From CAYGSN01 sp964352675 (GTDB lineage Bacteria > Pseudomonadota > Alphaproteobacteria > Micavibrionales > Micavibrionaceae), in contig CAYGSN010000026.1 of the NCBI GenBank assembly GCA_964352675.1, positions 1 to 27,534 of the forward strand: a stretch of DNA of 27,534 nucleotides, given 5' to 3'. The notes under the pieces are model-generated. The model had not been told where the DNA came from and ran no database searches. It saw only the letters and a list, made by a program, of their open reading frames with translations. This document shows, piece by piece, positions 23,761 to 27,534 of the stretch (the stretch's first letter is position 1; the number at the start of each line of letters is the position of its first letter). A program made the position numbers and the translations under genes.

Positions 23761-23957
23761 GTAAAAAACAATATTTTAAAACAAAGAAAAAGAAAAAGAA
23801 AAGAAAACACACGCAATAAAAGCAACAAATAAAAACAAAACAATTTTCAATAATTAAAAAATATACTTATATTTTTACATTTTTTACTTATAAAGTGTAT
23901 TTTATTACAGATAGTTCCGGTTTTGATAAAATTTTAGATAAATTTTCGCTTTTTTTC
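23761..23957. other. AT-rich, A/purine-biased intergenic island without a gene
   Basis: About 200 bases follow the sulfurtransferase stop with no gene. By count, 23761-23940 holds 32 G/C in 180 bases (18 per cent), far below the flanking genes. From 23782 to about 23843 the plus strand is nearly T-free and contains AAAAAG-type repeats, then it switches to T-rich sequence. No terminator lies here; the first is at 24018. Confidence 0.85.
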
Positions 23958-23986
23958 TTGCAATCGTTCCGGTATTTGCGTATAAC
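23958..23986 (+). promoter_or_regulatory. Candidate promoter of a short transcript
   Basis: TTGCAA (23958-23963) and TATAAC (23981-23986) are 17 bases apart. The expected start near 23993 lies 25 bases before a hairpin terminator, so the product would be a short RNA. Confidence 0.5.
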
Positions 23987-23992
23987 AATAAC

Positions 23993-24055
23993 TACACACC
24001 CTCTATTACCGCCGTTTGTCCGGAGCATCTTTAAAAGGTCTCCGGACCTTTTTTT
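23993..24055 (+). ncRNA. Candidate small RNA of about 63 bases
   Basis: Inferred from the upstream promoter-like pair (23958-23986) and the terminator at 24018-24055. The unpaired 5' part is pyrimidine-rich (ACACACCCTCTATTACCGCC) and includes CCTC, which could pair with ribosome binding sites. The alternative is that the hairpin only terminates sulfurtransferase read-through. No known RNA family is recognised. Confidence 0.35.
24018..24055 (+). terminator. Intrinsic terminator
   Basis: GTCCGGAG (24018-24025) pairs perfectly with CTCCGGAC (24040-24047) across a 14-base loop, followed by C and seven T. It ends the short transcript and/or sulfurtransferase read-through, insulating the next gene. 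Confidence 0.85.
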
Positions 24056-24071
24056 GTGCAAACCAAAAAAT

Positions 24072-24100
24072 TTGACATATTTATATGGTTCAGTTATAAC
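24072..24100 (+). promoter_or_regulatory. Near-consensus promoter of the orphan gene at 24126
   Basis: A perfect -35 TTGACA (24072-24077), a 17-base spacer and TATAAC (24095-24100; 5 of 6). Transcription would start near 24107, leaving a 5' leader of about 19 bases that includes AAGGAG (24112-24117). An inverted repeat overlaps the -10 and the ribosome binding site. Confidence 0.75.
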
Positions 24101-24124
24101 TCCTCACGAACAAGGAGACTGAAC
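24088..24124 (+). repeat. Two-part inverted repeat over the -10 and ribosome binding site
   Basis: Outer arms GTTCAGT (24088-24094) and ACTGAAC (24118-24124) and inner arms CTCCT (24100-24104) and AGGAG (24113-24117) are exact complements; TATAA is unpaired on the left. In DNA this could be an operator. In a read-through RNA it would mask AGGAG, but transcripts from the 24072 promoter would lack the left arms. Confidence 0.6.
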
Positions 24125-24125
24125 T

Positions 24126-25061
24126 ATGAGAAATATAAGCGCCATCCAAAGAAAAGACCGCTACACTGTCATTAAGCTGGAAACAGCTCAACAGTTGCAC
24201 GCCGCTATACGCGCGTACGCAATTCACGGCAGCTGTGCCGCAGAGAGGCAAAGCACAAGGCACCTCGTTGACGATCATGGAGCCGCAGCCATGGCCATGG
24301 TCGCGCCCGTGTTCGCACTTACTGCAGTTTCTGAAACGCCCGAGTCTTTTGCGGAACGTATCGTTGATGAAATTGGCGATTTTTCATCCGGAAAATTTCA
24401 GGATTCCTGGGATCGTGAAGGACCGGGCCCTTTTCACAAAGCTATGATATTCGCAAAACGCACAGATGACGGCACAATAGAAATGCATATAAATGCCGCT
24501 TACTCAGAAGGCGCAGGTGAAAAGAAAGTAGCAGATGCCATTGGCGTACCCATTCTATACAATGGAAGCTGTATAGAAAGGCATTACGAAACCACAGGGA
24601 ATCGTTTCTGCATACCTCTGGCCGATATCAAAGCCGCATATGAGACATTAGGAGCAAGTTTCGATGCCCGCGATGTTCTTCGTCAACTCAAACCGCTGGA
24701 TGTTGATTCCGGCTGGAGTGACCCCGGAAGAACGACTGTTATTGAAAATGACCATCTAAAAGCCACATTAACAATCCCGGCCCATACCGTTGCGCCGCAG
24801 CACGAAGAACAACGGAACAGACACAGAGATTTTGAATATCGTATTGAGGATGATTACCTCACAGGGCCCGCAAAGATTGGCCGCCACGGTGCCAGGGAAT
24901 CTGTTGCCTTGAGCATCAGTATTGCACCTGCTGGAAACCGCCCTACATATGATGGGGCTGTTCAAGCCGGGATTTTAGAGGTTGCAGATAGGATTGAGAA
25001 CATCTGGCAGAAATCTGGCCAAGTAGCTCCGAGCATCGGCCTGCATAGCAACACCTTATAG
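24126..25061 (+). CDS. Uncharacterised soluble protein, strongly expressed by its signals
   Basis: A 311-residue protein that I do not recognise. It has no signal peptide or membrane helix; the hydrophobic stretch AAAMAMVAPVFALTAV (about residues 53-68) is short and likely buried. Charged, His-rich regions occur at HTVAPQHEEQRNRHRDFEYRIEDDY and RHGARES. The centre holds repeated acidic/aromatic segments (FSSGKFQDSWDREGPGPFHKAM). The gene has a near-consensus promoter, a good ribosome binding site (AAGGAG, eight bases before the ATG) and a terminator 28 bases after its stop, so it forms a well-defined single-gene unit. Codon use is unremarkable despite the AT-rich upstream island. Function cannot be inferred. 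Confidence 0.88.
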   Translation: MRNISAIQRKDRYTVIKLETAQQLHAAIRAYAIHGSCAAERQSTRHLVDDHGAAAMAMVAPVFALTAVSETPESFAERIVDEIGDFSSGKFQDSWDREGPGPFHKAMIFAKRTDDGTIEMHINAAYSEGAGEKKVADAIGVPILYNGSCIERHYETTGNRFCIPLADIKAAYETLGASFDARDVLRQLKPLDVDSGWSDPGRTTVIENDHLKATLTIPAHTVAPQHEEQRNRHRDFEYRIEDDYLTGPAKIGRHGARESVALSISIAPAGNRPTYDGAVQAGILEVADRIENIWQKSGQVAPSIGLHSNTL

Positions 25062-25089
25062 TTTTAGGCATGGTTTATTCAACAAAAAG

Positions 25090-25110
25090 GCCCCTTGCGG
25101 GGCGTTTTTT
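25090..25110. terminator. Bidirectional intrinsic terminator
   Basis: GCCCC-TTGC-GGGGC (25090-25103) is followed on the plus strand by G and six T. On the minus strand it is followed by C and five T. It can end both the 24126 gene and the convergent tRNA-Arg transcript. Confidence 0.85.
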
Positions 25111-25116
25111 ATTCAA

Positions 25117-25193
<77 letters not shown>

Positions 25194-25209
25194 AATGTTG
25201 AACGCGCGG

Positions 25210-25238
25210 ATCATAAAGAAGAGCAATTAGAATTGCAA
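25210..25238 (-). promoter_or_regulatory. Candidate promoter of tRNA-Arg
   Basis: On the minus strand TTGCAA (25238-25233) and TATGAT (25215-25210) are 17 bases apart. The start of transcription would fall near 25203, about 10 bases before the tRNA. It lies just past the stop of the complex I subunit gene. Confidence 0.65.
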
Positions 25239-25255
25239 AGAAATCCGGCACAGGG

Positions 25256-25561
25256 TCACCCCCCCTCTTCGCCGGCGGGGATATATTTGAAGTTATCGCC
25301 GTAATTGCGGGGTTTGATGCGGGCTTTGCGCTCCGGCTGGATGGTGAATTCAAGGCCGCTTTTCTCAGCATATGAGACGGCCTCTTCCATCGTTGGGAAT
25401 TTCAGGCGCAGCTGGTTCATCGTATCGCCGGATGCGGTCCAACCCATAAGCGGTTCGGGCATGCGCGCGGTTTCAGATTCATATTCTAAAACCCAGCCGG
25501 CGGTTTTTGACCGTCCAGACTGCATTGCGCTTTTGCTGGGTTTGTATATCCGTGCTTTCAT
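25256..25561 (-). CDS. NDUFS4-like complex I accessory subunit (ETC complex I subunit family)
   Basis: A 101-residue protein of the family PF04800, homologous to mitochondrial NDUFS4. It begins with ARIYKPSKSAMQSGRSKTAGW and has WVLEYESETARMPEPLMGWTASGDTMNQLRLKF, EEAVSYAEKSGLEFTI and a basic C-terminus with KPRNYGDNFKY. The protein is a peripheral subunit that stabilises the NADH-oxidising arm of complex I in alphaproteobacteria. I chose the ATG at 25561; a longer start at 25585 would add eight residues. It is separate from the nuo operon, as is common. Its start is 51 bases downstream of the anti-sigma gene's end. Confidence 0.93.
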   Translation of the reverse strand: MKARIYKPSKSAMQSGRSKTAGWVLEYESETARMPEPLMGWTASGDTMNQLRLKFPTMEEAVSYAEKSGLEFTIQPERKARIKPRNYGDNFKYIPAGEEGG

Positions 25562-25612
25562 AGGTTTACGGTACCTGAAGTGCATAAAAATGCAAGAGTG
25601 GGCGTATGAAAA

Positions 25613-26251
25613 TCACCAGCGGTAAACCCGCCGTGCAAGCAGTCCCAAAACGGCTCCGAAAAGGACAAAGGGCACAAGGTGATAGATGGTGGCATGGCCG
25701 ATCGTATCCATCATGCAGGTGAAACGCAGGCCGATATAACCAAAGGCGCTGACCGAAAGGGCCGTCATCAGCGCGGTTAAAATAGGCCGCGTGGTTGCGC
25801 CGCGCGTGGTTATAAAGACAAGCAGAGCTGCCGGAATAACCGCCATCCAGAACCCATCGGCCATACAGTGGTCGATATGCATGGACGGGAGATTAACCCC
25901 CTCAACCAATCCACGCAGCCCGACCCATGTCAAAAATACAAACAAAAAAGAAAAGGGGGCGGATATCAGCCATTTCTGGCCACGCATATCCGGAACGCAC
26001 ATCCACGAGGCAGACAAAGCAGCCGAAACTGCAACCAGGGCCATCATCGCATTTTCAAACAAAAAGCTGAGGTCTTCGAATTTTTTATAGAAATCCGGAC
26101 GCAATCCAATGTAGTGCACGATTGCAACAACATACATCACAACACCAACCAGCCACGGCACAACACGCCGTAGCGGATGCACCATGCATTTCACAGGCTC
26201 CAACTCCTGCGTTAATTCATCAATTAGATTGTCGGTGTTTTTCTCACTCAT
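25613..26251 (-). CDS. DUF1109/NrsF-family membrane anti-sigma factor
   Basis: A 212-residue protein with six probable membrane helices: about residues 30-48, 64-84, 95-113, 130-147, 155-173 and 187-206. A short cytoplasmic N-terminus precedes them. This is the DUF1109 layout, whose Caulobacter member NrsF holds the ECF sigma factor SigF at the membrane until oxidative or metal stress. Conserved-looking Cys residues lie in HIDHCMADGFW and RFTCMMD, facing positions where a stress signal could be sensed. Its start overlaps the sigma factor stop by four bases (ATGA), so the pair is translationally coupled. Confidence 0.9.
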   Translation of the reverse strand: MSEKNTDNLIDELTQELEPVKCMVHPLRRVVPWLVGVVMYVVAIVHYIGLRPDFYKKFEDLSFLFENAMMALVAVSAALSASWMCVPDMRGQKWLISAPFSFLFVFLTWVGLRGLVEGVNLPSMHIDHCMADGFWMAVIPAALLVFITTRGATTRPILTALMTALSVSAFGYIGLRFTCMMDTIGHATIYHLVPFVLFGAVLGLLARRVYRW

Positions 26252-26823
26252 CCCAGTTTCTTTTTCAGTTTGTTCATTGTCCTGTGTGCGGAAACCTTGA
26301 CCGCGCTTACGCTCATCCCCATTTCATCGGCAGTTTCCTGGGCGGTATAGCCCTTAATTTTCATCATTTCAAAGACTTTACGCTGTGGCTCCGGCAAAGC
26401 ATGTAAAGCATTCTCTATATCTTTATATTCGCCCGCATGATCCGGATTGGTTACATGATCGCGCAGGAAACCCGGGTTGTCCAATGAGGTATGTTTGTCA
26501 CGCTTGCGACTATAATGCTTGCGCAGAAAGTCCGTGCGGCGAAAACTCACGATCGCCATCAACCAAGGACGGAAAGGACGATCAGGACTATAGGTCTTGA
26601 GGGATTTATGTACGGAGATCAATACCTCCTGCGTGATATCATCGGCCCAATCAGGGTTGGCAAGGCCGCCCATAATCACGTTACGGATAAAGGGTGTTAT
26701 ATCGCGCAATAATTTGGAATAAGCGGATTTATCACCGGCCTGCGCCGCTGCGGCCCAGATACTCCACTGTTTACCCTGATTGGCAGGTTCGCGGCCTTTT
26801 GCTGTTTTATTGTCTGCAGCCAT
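26248..26823 (-). CDS. ECF-type sigma-70 family RNA polymerase sigma factor
   Basis: A 191-residue sigma factor with only the sigma2 and sigma4 domains. Sigma2 covers about residues 27-105, with DWADDITQEVLISVHKSL and FRPWLMAIVSFRRTDFLRKH. Sigma4 covers about 135-190, with LPEPQRKVFEMMKIKGYTAQETADEMGMS and an HTH at about 160-185. It is encoded directly before a DUF1109 membrane anti-sigma factor, the arrangement of Caulobacter sigF-nrsF. AAAGGA lies seven bases before the ATG. tRNA-Pro ends 33 bases upstream, and no separate promoter fits in that gap, so the gene may be read from the tRNA promoter. Confidence 0.95.
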   Translation of the reverse strand: MAADNKTAKGREPANQGKQWSIWAAAAQAGDKSAYSKLLRDITPFIRNVIMGGLANPDWADDITQEVLISVHKSLKTYSPDRPFRPWLMAIVSFRRTDFLRKHYSRKRDKHTSLDNPGFLRDHVTNPDHAGEYKDIENALHALPEPQRKVFEMMKIKGYTAQETADEMGMSVSAVKVSAHRTMNKLKKKLG

Positions 26824-26856
26824 GTATGGTCCTTTAGGCTGAATTCGTGCGAAGGA

Positions 26857-26933
26857 TGGTCGGAGTGGAGGGATTCGAACCCCCGGCCCTCTGCTCCCAA
26901 AGCAGATGCGCTACCAGGCTGCGCTACACTCCG
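26857..26933 (-). tRNA. tRNA-Pro (UGG)
   Basis: A 77-base cloverleaf on the minus strand. The acceptor stem CGGAGUG pairs with CACUCCG, the anticodon loop UUUGGGA holds UGG (plus-strand CCA at 26897-26899), the T loop is UUCGAAU and CCA is encoded (26859-26857). The first base is C, typical of bacterial tRNA-Pro. Confidence 0.97.
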
Positions 26934-26952
26934 TTTTGCCTTTCGGGATGAA

Positions 26953-26981
26953 TAGATACACCAAAGCCAGAGCCAGGGCAA
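26953..26981 (-). promoter_or_regulatory. Weak candidate promoter of tRNA-Pro
   Basis: On the minus strand TTGCCC (26981-26976) and TATCTA (26958-26953) are 17 bases apart, in the gap between the DUF192 stop and tRNA-Pro. The -10 matches only three of six consensus bases, so co-transcription from upstream is equally possible. Confidence 0.35.
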
Positions 26982-26984
26982 GTT

Positions 26985-27482
26985 TTATTGCAACACCATG
27001 TTATGAAGGGCGGGATGATATACTTTATCCCCGACAGTGAGTCCAAGTTTTGCCGCCATACCGCCGTTGATCTCAAACACTGCCGCCGAGGGGGTGGGCG
27101 AGCTGATAAGGCTGGTATCCAGAGGCGTGGCGTTGGAGTGAATATGATTTATAACTCCATTGGGGGAAATAAAAAGTATATCAAGGGGTATCAGCGTGTT
27201 CTTCATCCAGAATCTGCGGATTGCAATATCATCAAAAATAAACAACATGCCGGCATCATCATTCATGGATTTGCGGTTCATCAATCCGGTTGCGCGCGTT
27301 TCATCCGTGTTGGCTAGCTCGATTTTAAAGAAATGCTGCTCACCGCCTTGCGTCCGGATCTGCACCACATCTACAGAAAAAGATCCGTCTTCCTGTGCCT
27401 GCAAGAAAGATACAGCGGCAAAACCGGCCAGAACGACCGCTATAAAAACCGGCAAAACAAATTTGCGGCCTATTCGTTTCAT
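26985..27482 (-). CDS. Exported DUF192-family protein
   Basis: A 165-residue DUF192 protein. A signal sequence or anchor (KFVLPVFIAVVLAGFAAVSFLQAQ, about residues 7-30) is followed by the family core: IELANTDETRATGLMNRKSMNDDAGMLFIF, IRRFWMKNTLIPLDILFIS and an end with AAVFEINGGMAAKLGLTVGDKV. These motifs define the family, whose biochemical role is unknown; it probably acts in the periplasm. Its ATG overlaps the stop of an upstream gene (TGATG), so it is probably coupled to it. tRNA-Pro lies 51 bases downstream. Confidence 0.92.
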   Translation of the reverse strand: MKRIGRKFVLPVFIAVVLAGFAAVSFLQAQEDGSFSVDVVQIRTQGGEQHFFKIELANTDETRATGLMNRKSMNDDAGMLFIFDDIAIRRFWMKNTLIPLDILFISPNGVINHIHSNATPLDTSLISSPTPSAAVFEINGGMAAKLGLTVGDKVYHPALHNMVLQ

Positions 27483-27534
27483 CAGTAATACTTCACTCGC
27501 AACAACTCATCCAGGGCGGAACTATCAGCAAACA
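27482..27534 (-). CDS. C-terminal end of an upstream gene (runs off the window)
   Basis: The last 16 codons of a minus-strand gene, ending ...SSALDELLRVKYY before TGA at 27484-27482. The stop shares one base with the DUF192 start, the usual sign of translational coupling. Too short to identify. Confidence 0.55.
   Translation of the reverse strand, partial: FADSSALDELLRVKYY

Noticed and set aside
25223..25236. GCAATT-AG-AATTGC inverted repeat in the tRNA-Arg promoter
   Set aside because: Short, AT-rich and explained by the TTGCAA -35 and spacer; likely chance.

Overview
This window reads as chromosome from an alphaproteobacterium of moderate GC, with one very AT-rich intergenic island. The evidence is the set of alphaproteobacterial markers and gene orders: yebC-ruvCAB-ybgC-tolQRA, ZauP/ZapA-6S RNA-5-FCL-YmdB, popZ next to valS, a PIMT-like gene directly before tolC, an NDUFS4-type complex I accessory subunit, and an ECF sigma factor paired with a DUF1109/NrsF anti-sigma factor. 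The genus cannot be fixed from this; a Micavibrio-like or Rhodospirillales-like lineage is a guess. I see no phage, insertion sequence, CRISPR array, toxin-antitoxin pair or recognisable defence island.

Layout. 1-4965 (minus): one long co-directional block, yebC, ruvC, ruvA, ruvB, ybgC, tolQ, tolR and the start of tolA, covering Holliday-junction processing and envelope constriction, with a candidate promoter upstream of yebC. 5011-6101 (plus): a single-domain response regulator and an unrecognised partner gene. 6102-8446 (minus): a ZauP-like coiled-coil gene, zapA, a 6S RNA, 5-formyl-THF cyclo-ligase and a YmdB-type phosphodiesterase. 8579-15181 (plus): carbon metabolism genes tkt, gap and class I fba, interleaved with a small membrane protein, a SprA-family putative metalloprotease, a two-part winged-helix regulator and a Gly-rich membrane protein. 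15167-22650: epmA (minus), rpmE (plus), an orphan (minus), then valS, popZ, tolC and pcm-like (all minus).

22717-25110 (plus): tRNA-Cys followed at once by a 3-mercaptopyruvate sulfurtransferase, then an AT-rich island with a candidate small RNA, a near-consensus promoter and an unrecognised 311-residue protein. 25117-27534 (minus): a partial gene, DUF192, tRNA-Pro, ECF sigma factor, its membrane anti-sigma factor, NDUFS4-like subunit and tRNA-Arg.

Most of the window is ordinary housekeeping sequence. The places worth a second look are 23761-25061 (AT-rich island, possible small RNA, strong promoter, inverted repeat over the ribosome binding site, orphan protein), the possibly leaderless Gly-rich gene at 14837, the two-part regulator at 13073, the response regulator pair at 5011-6101, and the tRNA-Cys/sulfurtransferase linkage. 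Nothing seen justifies claiming a new biological system outright.
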